Shown here piece by piece: positions 11,701-21,012 of a DNA stretch of 51,895 nucleotides. The notes under the pieces are model-generated. The model made no database searches, was not told where the DNA came from, and saw only the letters and a list, made by a program, of their open reading frames with translations. Position 1 is the first letter of the stretch; each line of letters begins with the position of its first letter. This stretch comes from Puniceicoccales bacterium (GTDB lineage: Bacteria > Verrucomicrobiota > Verrucomicrobiia > Opitutales > UBA953): NCBI GenBank assembly GCA_031285745.1, contig JAITVQ010000164.1, positions 1-51,895 on the forward strand, given 5' to 3'. A program made the translations under genes and the position numbers.

Positions 11701-14700
11701 CCACTGCTTTTTGTAAACCGGACGGTTGAACATGCCATGGCAATTTTCTCTACGGGGCATATCGAAATATTTGATACGGATGCGGTATTCCAAGCTGGGC
11801 CTTTCTCCCTCAATTACTGGACGTATGAAAAAGGGTCCAATCCGTTAGAAACACACACAGGAGATACTTTTACCACCACGGCTGGTATTAATGGTGTCAG
11901 TGAGACTGTTACTGCGCATGTTGATGTGGCGACATTTACAGTTAGCATTGATCAGCCTGTTATTCTTCAGCCTGTCAGTTGGACAGCGCCTGCTGTTACC
12001 AGTGGTGGCGACTTCTCCTTCTACGATTATGATACGACTGAATTGCCTCCAGATATTTTCTATCCACTCGACGTTGATCCTGCACCTGCGCCCTATTTGA
12101 AACAAACCAAGCGGGCCAAGGGAGGATCTGCTCCGGTATTGATCGCCAGTGGAGTTCCGACAGGGTTCCGTTTTACCGGATGGGATACAAATGCTGATCA
12201 ATTGGCTGAGTTCTCGGTTTCCAATTTTACATGGATTTCCTGGCCTAGCGCTTGGGACAGGATTATGACGGCAGATCGGGTTGTTGCGCCTGTTTATTTG
12301 CGGCAAATGGACATGACTTTGTCCATTGAGCTTCCCACTGCAAGTTCAACAGATATCGCGTACTTCTCTGCATCACCAGGGATTCAAGTTGATTCTGGAA
12401 ACCTTACCCAAACCAGAACCTACGATTTCAATAGTAAATTCACCGTTGTGGCAGTTCCGCAACAATACCACGTATTATCAAAGTGGATTGTGGAAAAAGC
12501 CACTGCTGACGGAGGTGCGACCTATGATCCGCCTGTCGAAATTCTCTCGGACGGTACTCCGGGGACCAAGACGCTTGATGTTACATTGGACTATCCCACC
12601 AAGGTAACGGCAGTTTTCGCCATGCAGAAGTTTGCGCTGACGGTGAATGTTGCCGATAGCGCTGATGGGGTTCCCCACGGAAAGATCAAGTTGGATGGAA
12701 CGCCAACAGACGGAAGTCTCAGCGAAACTCGTAACTTGGATTACGGATCTTCTCCTTCCATTGAAGCGATTCCTGAGCCGGGTTATGAATTCAAGGGATG
12801 GGTCGTCACGCCTACATCCCTGTCGGCGCCTGCCAATATCGCAGCGGCCAGCACGACGGTACTGGTGGATGGTGCGAAAACCGTGAGCGCCTGTTTTGAG
12901 CGACAGGTCACACTGACAATGCAAGTGAACCCGGCGTCCTTGCCGGCGGCAATCACCACTCCTGCCGTGGGTGTTCATACGCATTATGAAGGGCAGCGAT
13001 TGACAGATAAGTCCACGGTGAACATTCAGGCGGTCAATGATGCCGGCTACGATTTTGTGAATTGGACTATCGTCGATCAAGATGGTGTTAGGAATCGGAA
13101 TTTATCCGGTGCAACCCAGACGTTGACCTTGGACGGTAACACGGTTGCCACGGCCAATTATGCCAAGCTTTATGATTTCAAGCTGACCATCGGGGACGGG
13201 TATGAAAACAGTCGGGCGACTTCCAGTGATACGGCGGGGATCGGGACGACCTTGACGGTTCAGTCCAATGGTACCCAAACAGCCGAAACTTCCTATCGGG
13301 AAAATAGCACAATTCGTCTACAGGGAACAGACGGAGATCATTATGTTTTCAAACAGTGGGAAATTCAGATCGGTAGTGGCGCGGTAATATACGTCACTGA
13401 TAAAATAACTGAAATCACGGTGACAGATGGAATCACAGTGAAGGCGATTTTTGAGCCTAAGCTGTATACGATAACGCTGGTTCCTGCTTCCGACCACGCA
13501 ATGACTCCGATTGCCAGCACCTTGGCTGGTGCCAGCGGTCCTAGTACGCATAATTTCCTGACGGAAGGCACGACTTGGACGCTGCCTTACAAGAGTAACG
13601 TTACGTTCACGACTTCACCGGCTGACTATTATAACTTCTTCTCGTGGAGAAAAGGCAGTTCCGCCGTGGATGAGGGTGATCTTGTGGATGCTGGAAATCC
13701 GACAGGACCTCGCCAACCAAGCTATTCCTTCGTGTTGACCGGGGACTGTAGCTTTAAGGCTTATTTCAAGCGGAGTGAGTTTCTGCTGAAATACACAATT
13801 GCTCCAGACGGGCTTGGCAGCGTGACGAAAGCCGATGGATCTGCACTGGCCGCGCTAAGCGCACATCCGGTGGGCGACACAGTCTCCATCAAGGCGGTGG
13901 AAAATGTCACGCCCGGCTATGGGACAATCTTCATCAATTGGACTGGTGATATTGATGGAGCGGTGACTAGTTCCCAGCAAAATCTGGTCATGAATAAAGA
14001 TCGGGAGGTCACTGCCAATTTCAAGAATGCAGTTGGGTTGACGCTGGCGGTGGCGGATCCTGTGACCGGAACCGTGAAACTTAATTCCAGCTCGATGTAC
14101 CTCCGGCGCATGGAGGGAGAAGTGTACATTTTTGCCGAAGGAGATACTGCCGTTATTGAGGCGGTACCCAATCCCAAGCATTATCTATTTGATAAGTGGG
14201 TCTTCACTCCCAGCAGTGTTGGCGCAAATACCGCAGTGTCGGCCACGTCATTTATCATCGACGGCAATGTTACTGCGACCGCGCATTTTAACCGCAAGCA
14301 ATACACGCTGACAGCTTACGTTGCCGTGAATGGAACCCAGGTTCATCCGGGGAGTACGGTTGCTGCGAAGTTGATTCTCAGTGAAGGCTCTGCCGATGAG
14401 CATAACTTCCTGACAGGAGGGCCTTCGGTTACACGTACCTATTCCGAGGCCGAGCCTGTTGAGAATCTGGAAGTCCAGCCGGTCACGCCTGTTTCAGGAA
14501 AACGTTATCGTTTTGATAAGTGGGTCGAAACCTCACTGAATACATCTTACACGACAAATCCGCTGCCTTTTGTCTTCGATGACAATGCTACCTTTAATGC
14601 TAATTTCATCCGGCAGGCGCGAATTACTGTTAATGGCGGTGTAGACATTACCAAGGGAGAGGATGACTCGCAACGGGTGGCGATGAGTGGAGTCGTTTCC

Positions 14701-17244
14701 CCTGTGGGCACGCAGGACTATGATATCAAGACAGCAGTACAGACCCTTAATATCGTGGCGACTGCGCCGACGGGCTATGAGTTTGTTCGTTGGGAAGGGG
14801 AAACTGCCGGTGCGACTGCTAACACTGTAACAGCCGATAACACCAAGGCCACCCTCACCTTTACCATCAATAATACCTTGGCTGATAGCGGAGATGTCGC
14901 GGTGACACCGTTGTTTAAAAAGAAAAAATTCCTGATCAATGTCCGAACCTTCGAAACTTCCTATCAGGTCACCGGAGTGGGCGGGGTTGTTTCTGTAACC
15001 CCGAATCCGGTTGATCCCGGAATGGCCCAAGGCGGATACTACTATTACGGTGATACTGTTACGCTGACAGTGACTGTCACAGCCACAGGGTACCGGTTTA
15101 TCGGATGGGATATGGATGGGAACAAGGCCTTTGGCGGCTCAGATGTTACGGGCGAAGTGACCACAATTACTGTTACCGATGACCAGGATATTTACGCGCT
15201 CTTCGTCAGGCAGTGTGTTCTTACACTGGAGGCCAATGGAGATGGAACTGCCGAGATCGTTTCACCCTCGGGTGGTGTTCCCGTGGGATTGAACCAGTGG
15301 CGTTTTGATGCAAATACCGAGATAACATTGAAAGCTACACCGATAGCCCCGGCAGAGTTTACAGGCTGGGCGGGTGCAGTTGAAGAACCGGAAAATCCGG
15401 ATACCAAGATCATTCTGGACGACAGTCGCTATGTCTGCGCTCTCTTCGGAGTTCCTGTCAGGTATAAATTGACGCTGCAGGTGGACTCTGCGTCACATGG
15501 CAGTGTCACGATAGATGCGTCCGAGCATAATGGTGAAACTGTGGGTGGGCTTGAACCGGACACCAGAGTGTTTGAATTCAAGGAAGGTACCCAAGTCGAT
15601 CTTTACGTAACTGCTGCAAGCGGGTTTGATTTCTCAGGATGGACCGGGCCGGTTATGCTCAATGACCCGAATATTCCGCAGACCCGGGTGACCATGGATG
15701 GAGATAAGACCGTTCGGGCAAACTTTGCCGTATCAAAACACAAGGTAGAGGTCTATGCGCTTCCCACCAATGGAGGCCAGATCCAGATAGGCAGCAATGC
15801 CCATTCGTCTTCCGACTCCGCAATGGTTTCGCATGGAGGCCTGATTAAATTGACCGCCCATTGTGCTGCAGGATGTGCGTTCCGAGGCTGGGATTTTAAT
15901 AACGATGGAATCGTCGATGAAACCGCAATTTCACCTACGTTGACCGTTACCCAGGATATAATAGCTCATGCCTTGTTTGAAATTCCTACTCCTCCGGGTG
16001 CCTATGCATTGACGCTGATTGTTGAGCCTGAGGGGGCAGCTTCTGCTTCGACATATTATTCTACGGATCCCAGCCACGACCCAAGGACCATGATTATCGA
16101 AATCTATCCCCAGGATGGTTATGATATCAGTGGTTGGGGTGGTACCAGTTCCGGAAACTTGTTTATTGAAGACGAAGTTCTTCCGGGAGGCGGACGCCGG
16201 GCTCGTATCCTCATGAATGAGGACAAGGAAATAAAAATTACGCTATCCGGATACCTGTTCCAATTGGATTGCTTGGCATCGCCTTCAAATAAAGGGTCGG
16301 TGTCGGGATCAGGAATGTATGCCAAGGGAACAGTCGTGGCACTGTCTGCCACAGCTACCGACCCGGGCTGGGAATTTGCTGGACAATGGGATGGTGTCAG
16401 CGGCACGGGATCCTTGGTTTCTGTCACTGTCAACAGCGATCCGACCATTGTTCGCGGGTACTTCTCCAAGAAACGCCAAAAGGTGATTGTTACCGTTAGC
16501 TTTGTCACTCCACACCGGGGTGTGGGGGATGATGAAGTCTATCTGGATGGAACCACTGCCAAGGCTGGCGCAGCCACCTCGTCGGTGACCAAGACAATCA
16601 TGGAGAGCGAAAAAGTCTGGGTAAGATGTACTGTCTCCGACATGGAAAAATATCGTTTTGTCCGGTGGGAGGGCGTCTCCGAGCAATTGCTGGAAAGTGG
16701 TGTCTACGCATCCAGCACGATGCTCAACGTTGATGGCTCTGCCGGAAGGTTGGATTTACGGGCTCTGGTGCTCCCCATTAATCCGATGCTCATCACCAAG
16801 GCGGTTTGTGACGAGATAGACGAAGATGTTCCCGAACAGGAACGCAGTCTTTTGAGCTGTAAAGGTGGAACTGTCACGGAAGCCGGGGTTGGCAAACTGG
16901 ACGATATTGTGATTGTCTGGGCCTTGCCCAAGGAGGGCTGGAAGATCGAACAGTGGAGTGTCCAAGTGTTGAGTGGATGGGGAAATAGTTCAATTTTGGA
17001 TGAAAAATTGGATAATACCCATCCAAGTTGTCCAGACCCGACCAATCCGCTGTACCAAGGGCGCAAAATAAGGGTCAGTGCGGAAATCACCCAAGTGGAA
17101 GTTTACTTTAAGAAAAGTGGTGGTGAAGGCCCGACGCCAATCGGTGTTGGTAATTATGATGATAAAAACCAGCTCCGGAACACAAAATCAAAAGACACGG
17201 GTCATTACCTTGACCTTCAGGGGCCTGCACCTACAACGGACTAG
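5731..17244 (+). CDS. Giant (3837 aa) exported repeat protein, Flg_new_2/InlB-B-like repeats
   Basis: Single uninterrupted ORF; signal peptide MKSFLKRHFAYFVFAFFALVQVQA; dozens of ~70-90 aa repeats of the form 'GY.F.GW.......TVTA.F'. Confidence 0.9.
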   Translation: MKSFLKRHFAYFVFAFFALVQVQAASIQISVENSAYAASWSPNYGNAAYLNLTSYTGAAGDEVVIMAKAKDGAAFSWKCSDSYKDKGGQTINNSRAETITLKLEDFDYNLTLSFEEALYTVRLTPAEDITIKAPAGLNLSKKIARGNYISIEAKAKEGLTFTGWTTVPEGVVLSSTGPQTSFQVLQDTEVIANYATTTYFLELATSPSGTSGATIGGTATVNGLSSGYFNPGVTLQLVATPSVGFKFKKWVLDNGTVSIASPNSATTSVTLGAANAQNKWKITAYFEIADVDAPSLIVNAASGGSVIVKKTDSIEVTVADGSSELFSAQVGDVFEVTPKTTNANTHYFLGWDGPVSSNKVTVTRSMNITAKFQVREYDFGVKTRVENASSGGEKGGLLKGTCGGVTMVSQGGPWKGTIPATGTVALTATPDSGYAFLKWEEDNATVSGSSAAGYYEGVVTAGAVVGAGGGTVTAVFVKKPEMYTLNLTAGTGGTLQLGASYFDITTGLTKTIGDILTGGPHSYSILKGTEVSLTANPDTASFYAFDNWTDVPSGSVITTGVGTGKVTMTGTRTVTANFKRTKANITVAISPVAAKTDGADVKIGGSSVVGTNSYNMPSTLNLTWTLPADSSWEFSHWSSGVTGSNPGTYSVTGDATVTANFTRKYRLTVNAPDGVWTTKTGSGLYNYGETATAKVVPADGRILVEWTGDTGTANPLALQNTSLQVTMDQDRTVTARIEEGCWLQIHAVQSTDAGAGSLSLGAEDADNIYAALSDNAFFWKGGVRLEKIYPPGSTLSADQGFFLREKTLMLSAPQFLQKDGGIWKFKRWVKGDNDWGSDTISTNPVCSLTVPSGQAAFHISAVYTNQRNMGVDVYVDGVKNAVSAPSVTVDSATVAPAGVKQLRALSTVPIAAPSATSALLFSTWQGAGVDSATKSDPTSQVTVNSADDNQGLQAYYKTKRIVTIDVTTEGGTPTSTIMTSLIGKIQAGGTALVSASETRTVGNGETLALLSASATNAIIEIDGQAWRFKGWITNGGSTVNNTSASYTTPALYADTVVKAVFVRVYQLTVQISPDESPAVGTASPASGGWHDAGATVSLTASDIASSGYVFDTWQSDTGATFTPAAGQRSVTITMSSNHTVTAKFKLGNNYLTVNARVNGIENPVISGLNFTAGKDGSASTETLLPGGNKEYNSFDKAIIQANYPSTKLVFNNWTSTPGSLLTANTANPTMIEMVGSQSITANFTSIHTVTVDTPLVLGGGAGGAESATDLRGKSGNVYTYYYGDRPQFTATADTGYRFLGWQIDTDNDWNTIEETIGATSPYPRTIAGDFRIRAIYAKEYTIQFLTAPADGSGGTINKPASYVAYHGEIITNIIATANDVIGYSFFKWTNSTGAVDRDDILINNNASDTISLKVTGSTVLTANFTRGVAAQINLTVDIKLDDVVNPAGCTLTVAAGNSTVEGESATTSLLGGQSKPYYKGDNPALVASVPAGYEFIGWEDNSTLPGRTITYLLGSKTVTAIYRTKVILTMAINPAGIGDTTPTVGVHTSLPAPIGNLYLNMTPSIRSDLFASTIDYYAFTGWTVNAGSLPGDPSEEITSILLDVADKQVTANYTAGHKLEVRVKYENTANTGDSKSFAIASGTRTSVANGNGNRAGIYLSNPNAMDYSVRTIAAGQTAKVSAIPAAPGYRFVGWTDSLTSDTQNLGSATTMDVVMNGPKTLTAIFEKVRVTLEIYTIPSGNPQVRGEALGCHLTTGPEPRVYEVFYGTKPAIVATSEDARYGFVAWIYGEGYSSNPTQRFSEIASTVYPEELTQPVTKITAYFLPYGLHRLILFTEPENEIDIHHVNVPGAVYQTYSMVDGRPACIADVGINHPYSEIPIHADAGATGLINGKGYGFLRWISYPGFEECLTWVKELYSNDTTVNFPLGKEVRLVALFTAGEGYDLHLRMALAAGGLTVMDKYKDNFFNMDLFGDLLGNVKGNTIDGYSGRPLLFVNRTVEHAMAIFSTGHIEIFDTDAVFQAGPFSLNYWTYEKGSNPLETHTGDTFTTTAGINGVSETVTAHVDVATFTVSIDQPVILQPVSWTAPAVTSGGDFSFYDYDTTELPPDIFYPLDVDPAPAPYLKQTKRAKGGSAPVLIASGVPTGFRFTGWDTNADQLAEFSVSNFTWISWPSAWDRIMTADRVVAPVYLRQMDMTLSIELPTASSTDIAYFSASPGIQVDSGNLTQTRTYDFNSKFTVVAVPQQYHVLSKWIVEKATADGGATYDPPVEILSDGTPGTKTLDVTLDYPTKVTAVFAMQKFALTVNVADSADGVPHGKIKLDGTPTDGSLSETRNLDYGSSPSIEAIPEPGYEFKGWVVTPTSLSAPANIAAASTTVLVDGAKTVSACFERQVTLTMQVNPASLPAAITTPAVGVHTHYEGQRLTDKSTVNIQAVNDAGYDFVNWTIVDQDGVRNRNLSGATQTLTLDGNTVATANYAKLYDFKLTIGDGYENSRATSSDTAGIGTTLTVQSNGTQTAETSYRENSTIRLQGTDGDHYVFKQWEIQIGSGAVIYVTDKITEITVTDGITVKAIFEPKLYTITLVPASDHAMTPIASTLAGASGPSTHNFLTEGTTWTLPYKSNVTFTTSPADYYNFFSWRKGSSAVDEGDLVDAGNPTGPRQPSYSFVLTGDCSFKAYFKRSEFLLKYTIAPDGLGSVTKADGSALAALSAHPVGDTVSIKAVENVTPGYGTIFINWTGDIDGAVTSSQQNLVMNKDREVTANFKNAVGLTLAVADPVTGTVKLNSSSMYLRRMEGEVYIFAEGDTAVIEAVPNPKHYLFDKWVFTPSSVGANTAVSATSFIIDGNVTATAHFNRKQYTLTAYVAVNGTQVHPGSTVAAKLILSEGSADEHNFLTGGPSVTRTYSEAEPVENLEVQPVTPVSGKRYRFDKWVETSLNTSYTTNPLPFVFDDNATFNANFIRQARITVNGGVDITKGEDDSQRVAMSGVVSPVGTQDYDIKTAVQTLNIVATAPTGYEFVRWEGETAGATANTVTADNTKATLTFTINNTLADSGDVAVTPLFKKKKFLINVRTFETSYQVTGVGGVVSVTPNPVDPGMAQGGYYYYGDTVTLTVTVTATGYRFIGWDMDGNKAFGGSDVTGEVTTITVTDDQDIYALFVRQCVLTLEANGDGTAEIVSPSGGVPVGLNQWRFDANTEITLKATPIAPAEFTGWAGAVEEPENPDTKIILDDSRYVCALFGVPVRYKLTLQVDSASHGSVTIDASEHNGETVGGLEPDTRVFEFKEGTQVDLYVTAASGFDFSGWTGPVMLNDPNIPQTRVTMDGDKTVRANFAVSKHKVEVYALPTNGGQIQIGSNAHSSSDSAMVSHGGLIKLTAHCAAGCAFRGWDFNNDGIVDETAISPTLTVTQDIIAHALFEIPTPPGAYALTLIVEPEGAASASTYYSTDPSHDPRTMIIEIYPQDGYDISGWGGTSSGNLFIEDEVLPGGGRRARILMNEDKEIKITLSGYLFQLDCLASPSNKGSVSGSGMYAKGTVVALSATATDPGWEFAGQWDGVSGTGSLVSVTVNSDPTIVRGYFSKKRQKVIVTVSFVTPHRGVGDDEVYLDGTTAKAGAATSSVTKTIMESEKVWVRCTVSDMEKYRFVRWEGVSEQLLESGVYASSTMLNVDGSAGRLDLRALVLPINPMLITKAVCDEIDEDVPEQERSLLSCKGGTVTEAGVGKLDDIVIVWALPKEGWKIEQWSVQVLSGWGNSSILDEKLDNTHPSCPDPTNPLYQGRKIRVSAEITQVEVYFKKSGGEGPTPIGVGNYDDKNQLRNTKSKDTGHYLDLQGPAPTTD

Positions 17245-17652
17245 ATGATCGGCTCTTTCTCCATCGCTTACTTTGAAACTACGGACAAACAACCACCCTT
17301 GATCGATGGCAAGGTGGTGGATGTTGCCATGCTGCTGACCGGGATGCTGATTGCCTTGGCAACAATCTGGCTGCAATGGTTCCATTTCAAGAAAGCATAT
17401 CCTCCCACTCATGCCAAAAATGAAAACCCCAGCAACTACCTGCGCTGGCGGAGTCTTTATTGGCGTGAAGTAAGGGCCACTTTTGGATTTGCTTTCATTT
17501 CGCTTTGCTTGGTTGGATTCACGGTTTTTTTCTATAAGAAAATCACCATGGTCTCGCTGGTCAGCGTGATCTTCTGGCTGGGGATGTTTTTCTACAACCT
17601 TTGGCTGGCCCAATGGTATGCCTGGCGGATTTCCACCAAACGGCGCCGATAA
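17245..17652 (+). CDS. Small membrane protein, unknown function
   Basis: ATG immediately follows the TAG stop of the giant ORF; several hydrophobic segments; the antisense ORF over this region is less plausible. Confidence 0.6.
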   Translation: MIGSFSIAYFETTDKQPPLIDGKVVDVAMLLTGMLIALATIWLQWFHFKKAYPPTHAKNENPSNYLRWRSLYWREVRATFGFAFISLCLVGFTVFFYKKITMVSLVSVIFWLGMFFYNLWLAQWYAWRISTKRRR

Positions 17653-17692
17653 GCCAGTTGGCCTGTTTAAACCTTTTAACGCTGTAACTATA

Positions 17693-19192
17693 ATGTCCAA
17701 AAAACTCTTCGTTGGATTTGCTGCCTTGCTCGCAGCGATGATTGGCCCGATCTCTTCCGTGTGTGCAGAGAGTTCCGACCCGGTTATTTCCGGTACTTTC
17801 TCAAAGGAGCATCCGTCCCGCTTTGATTCCGATCTTTACTCTGTTGAGAAGAAACTTCTGGAGCACAACGACGACAGGACGCATTTTAATTACCGGCTCA
17901 CTTTTCGGGCCCAGCGCGATATGAACAATATCCTGCTCGTGGAAAGCCTACCGGAAGGAGTTTCCTTGGAAAAGGCCACTCCTGAGCCTGACCGTATCAA
18001 TGGCAAAGAGATCTTTTGGCGTGTTTCTGAGCTGGCTGCCGGGACCGAGCGAAGCGTTGATCTATCCGTGAAGGCAGAACACCCGGGTACATTTATTACC
18101 CGGAGCTGGGTAACGGCCGATGCGACGGTCGCCCTGCCTATTGTCAGCGATACTCCGGGTGGATTGAACGTAACCAAGATCTGCCCCGAGTATGTCGAGA
18201 CGGGCGAAGTCATCCCTTATAAGATCACGGTGACAAATACCGGCATGCGCATTGCAAAAAATGTTCAGGTCATGGAGATTCCTCCGCCAACATTGAGCAT
18301 GGGGAACTTTCATCCCCAGATCGGAGATCTGAAGCCGGGAGAATCCCGGGAGATTATGCTGACGGGACGCACCACCGTTAAGGGAAAGCATACCAATTTG
18401 GTCCGGGCATTCATGGATGGTGTTGAAATCCCTGCCGAAGCCAAGGCGACGGTGATTGTGGCAGATCCTCCCCAGGTAAACTTTATGAAGCGCGGCGGTG
18501 GCACGGTATTTGTGACCAAGCCGGTTGTTTATCAGATTATTGTCCGCAACGATGGAGACATGCCGGTGCGGAATATTGTTGTGACCGACAGTTTCCCTTC
18601 CGGAGTACAACTCCTTTCTGCCTCGGAATCTCCCAAGGTCACTTGGGCGGGCAAGGAAACGGCTGGCTCTTTGGAGTGGAAAGTTGATAGTCTGGCTCCG
18701 GGTGGAATGATGGCATTTGAGTATTCTTTGGTGTCGAATGCACCCCTCAAGCTGGAAACCGCCGCACGTGTGGAAGCTACGGCGGCCACAGGAAAACAGT
18801 ACAGCGCGCAATCCAAGGCGGAAACACACTGGAAAGGTGTTCCTGGCGTCCTGACGGAAATCTCGGACAACAAGGACCCCATTCTGGTAGGTGACGAAAC
18901 CGTTTACAAGATTCGGGTCGTTAACCAAGGCGAGCATGAGCCTATTAGCACCAAGTTGGTATTGAGGCTCACTTCTGTTTTACGCCCCATGAGTGTCAGT
19001 GGGATTTCCGGGGAAAATATCGATGGCCAGACTGTTCTTCTTCCGGACATTATCCTTGCACCCAAGGAAGAGCGCAGCTTTGAGTTAACGGCACGCGGTC
19101 TTGCTGCTGGAACAGGCAAAATCACTTTGGAGCTACGGGCAGACTTTCTCAAAGAGCCTGTTGTCAAAGAAGAAACCACTCTCGTTTACTAA
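17693..19192 (+). CDS. DUF11-type repeat exported protein
   Basis: Start set at MSKKLFVGFAALLAAMIGPISSVCAE (signal peptide) rather than the longer ORF start; repeated 'YkItVtNtG...a.nVqV.e..P..' units. Confidence 0.8.
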   Translation: MSKKLFVGFAALLAAMIGPISSVCAESSDPVISGTFSKEHPSRFDSDLYSVEKKLLEHNDDRTHFNYRLTFRAQRDMNNILLVESLPEGVSLEKATPEPDRINGKEIFWRVSELAAGTERSVDLSVKAEHPGTFITRSWVTADATVALPIVSDTPGGLNVTKICPEYVETGEVIPYKITVTNTGMRIAKNVQVMEIPPPTLSMGNFHPQIGDLKPGESREIMLTGRTTVKGKHTNLVRAFMDGVEIPAEAKATVIVADPPQVNFMKRGGGTVFVTKPVVYQIIVRNDGDMPVRNIVVTDSFPSGVQLLSASESPKVTWAGKETAGSLEWKVDSLAPGGMMAFEYSLVSNAPLKLETAARVEATAATGKQYSAQSKAETHWKGVPGVLTEISDNKDPILVGDETVYKIRVVNQGEHEPISTKLVLRLTSVLRPMSVSGISGENIDGQTVLLPDIILAPKEERSFELTARGLAAGTGKITLELRADFLKEPVVKEETTLVY

Positions 19193-19216
19193 ATCATTTA
19201 GGTTTCATAGTACGTC

Positions 19217-20995
19217 ATGACAAAACCCGTAATTACTGCGGCTCGCAAGTGGGCCGCAGGCGTAGCATTCTTTTTTTTCGCACAGGCTTTGATGGTTTCT
19301 GCCCAAGATTTTACTGCTGACTCGTGGTGGATGCCTCAGGATGGTAATACAGATTGGTTCTTGTTGGGGAATTGGAGCGAAGGAGTTCCTACCGCTCAAA
19401 AATCTATGGGTTTTTATGACAAATATGGAACAGAGGAAGTCTTATTAGAGATTTCCGGGATCTCAACCGCTTCCAATGGTGAGGACGCATATAGTTCGTA
19501 TGCTTATATTTATAACTATTATGATAGCTCGAAGTTTGCTGTCTCCGTTGTAAGCGGAGCTACTTGGCAAATTAGCTATGATGCGTATTTGGGAGGAGAA
19601 AATTCATCAGGCCGATTATCCGTGGAAAGTGGATCCAATGTAATTATTGGCAATACATTAAACGTGGGAGGACTCGACGGGAACACGGGTGGCAATTTGA
19701 GTATTAGTGGATCGGGATCTGTGCTAAATGTTGGAAGTTCTGCGACTCTGTACTCGTCCAACAGTTCTATTACTGTGGACGATGGAGGTGCATTAAAAGT
19801 GACCAATGGCGTATTGAATGCAGGTTTGGGTCTGGTTTCCGTCTCAGGACTAAATTCTTCCCTTGAGGCAAAAGGGCTTCGCCTAAACGAGTTCTCGTTT
19901 GCTGACCAAGCCAATATAGCAAGCGGACAGACTTATGTATTGGGAGCAGGTACCATTACTGACGGGGCTACTTGGACTCTGACAGATTCTTTACTTGTTG
20001 GAAGTACGGGAGGCAACGTTGCCGAGTTGACTATCAGCGGAGGAGCTCAAGTTGTCGGCGCAAGTGAATATGCGGCTGCAATTGGGCAAAACAATACACA
20101 AGGCAGGGTTATTGTCACAGGCGCTGGTTCTTCTTGGACTCAAACAGGGAGCTTGCAGATAGGCTATGATGCGCTTAGCCAAGGGACTTTGCAGATTGAG
20201 AATGGCGGGTCCGTGCAAGTGACTGGAGATATTATGCTGGCTACACAAGCTGGGTCTCAAGGAAGCATGTCTGTGGCGCAGGGCGCTTCACTTTATGCGC
20301 AAGCAGTGGCCGTGGGGAAAGGCGTTAGCGATTTAACAATACAGGGTACTTTGACCACGACGGTAATTCGTCGGGAAGCCCCGACGGGAGATACTCAAGG
20401 AGCCCGGCGAATTACTTTCGACGGAGCAACGTGGAACTTGCTCAAGCTGGATACCTATAATTCAACGGATGGCCAAAGCATCCTCGGAGGAGATGGAAAA
20501 GTCTCATCCGAAAGTGCAGGATTCCTTTCGGGAGAAGTTACCTTGGGTGCAGGCGGTCTAACCGTAAACACCAAGACCACAGCTGGCGAAGGATTGAAGG
20601 CTACGATTAGTGCGGATTTGTCAGGTACTGGCGGGATCACCAAGGATGGGCAGGGAACCCTGTGGCTTACGGGGAATAACACATTTACCGGAAACGTCAG
20701 AGTGAAAGAGGGTGGCCTTGGGTTGGTCGCAGGAGCGTTGGATTCATCCGTGACACTTTACATAGAAGGAAATGGCTTCTTGGATTTGGAATCGGGGATA
20801 CTATCTGTTTCCAGTGTCGTTGTGAACGGAGTTGAGCTTGGCCAGGGAGAATATACGTCAGCTATGGATTGGATAACGGGCACCGGTACACTCCAAGTCA
20901 TTCCTGAACCGTCAATGATGATGGCACTGGTATTGGCATTCCCGATATCGGTGATCCTGAGAAATAGGATTCGTAAGCGGCGATTTTCTGCTTAG
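19217..20995 (+). CDS. Autotransporter-type beta-strand repeat protein with PEP-CTERM-like sorting tail
   Basis: Passenger-like motifs (GGITKDGQGTLWLTGNNTFTGNVRVKEGGL) and C-terminus VIPEPSMMMALVLAFPISVILRNRIRKRRFSA. Confidence 0.85.
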   Translation: MTKPVITAARKWAAGVAFFFFAQALMVSAQDFTADSWWMPQDGNTDWFLLGNWSEGVPTAQKSMGFYDKYGTEEVLLEISGISTASNGEDAYSSYAYIYNYYDSSKFAVSVVSGATWQISYDAYLGGENSSGRLSVESGSNVIIGNTLNVGGLDGNTGGNLSISGSGSVLNVGSSATLYSSNSSITVDDGGALKVTNGVLNAGLGLVSVSGLNSSLEAKGLRLNEFSFADQANIASGQTYVLGAGTITDGATWTLTDSLLVGSTGGNVAELTISGGAQVVGASEYAAAIGQNNTQGRVIVTGAGSSWTQTGSLQIGYDALSQGTLQIENGGSVQVTGDIMLATQAGSQGSMSVAQGASLYAQAVAVGKGVSDLTIQGTLTTTVIRREAPTGDTQGARRITFDGATWNLLKLDTYNSTDGQSILGGDGKVSSESAGFLSGEVTLGAGGLTVNTKTTAGEGLKATISADLSGTGGITKDGQGTLWLTGNNTFTGNVRVKEGGLGLVAGALDSSVTLYIEGNGFLDLESGILSVSSVVVNGVELGQGEYTSAMDWITGTGTLQVIPEPSMMMALVLAFPISVILRNRIRKRRFSA

Positions 20996-21012
20996 AGACA
21001 TCCTTAAAATTT

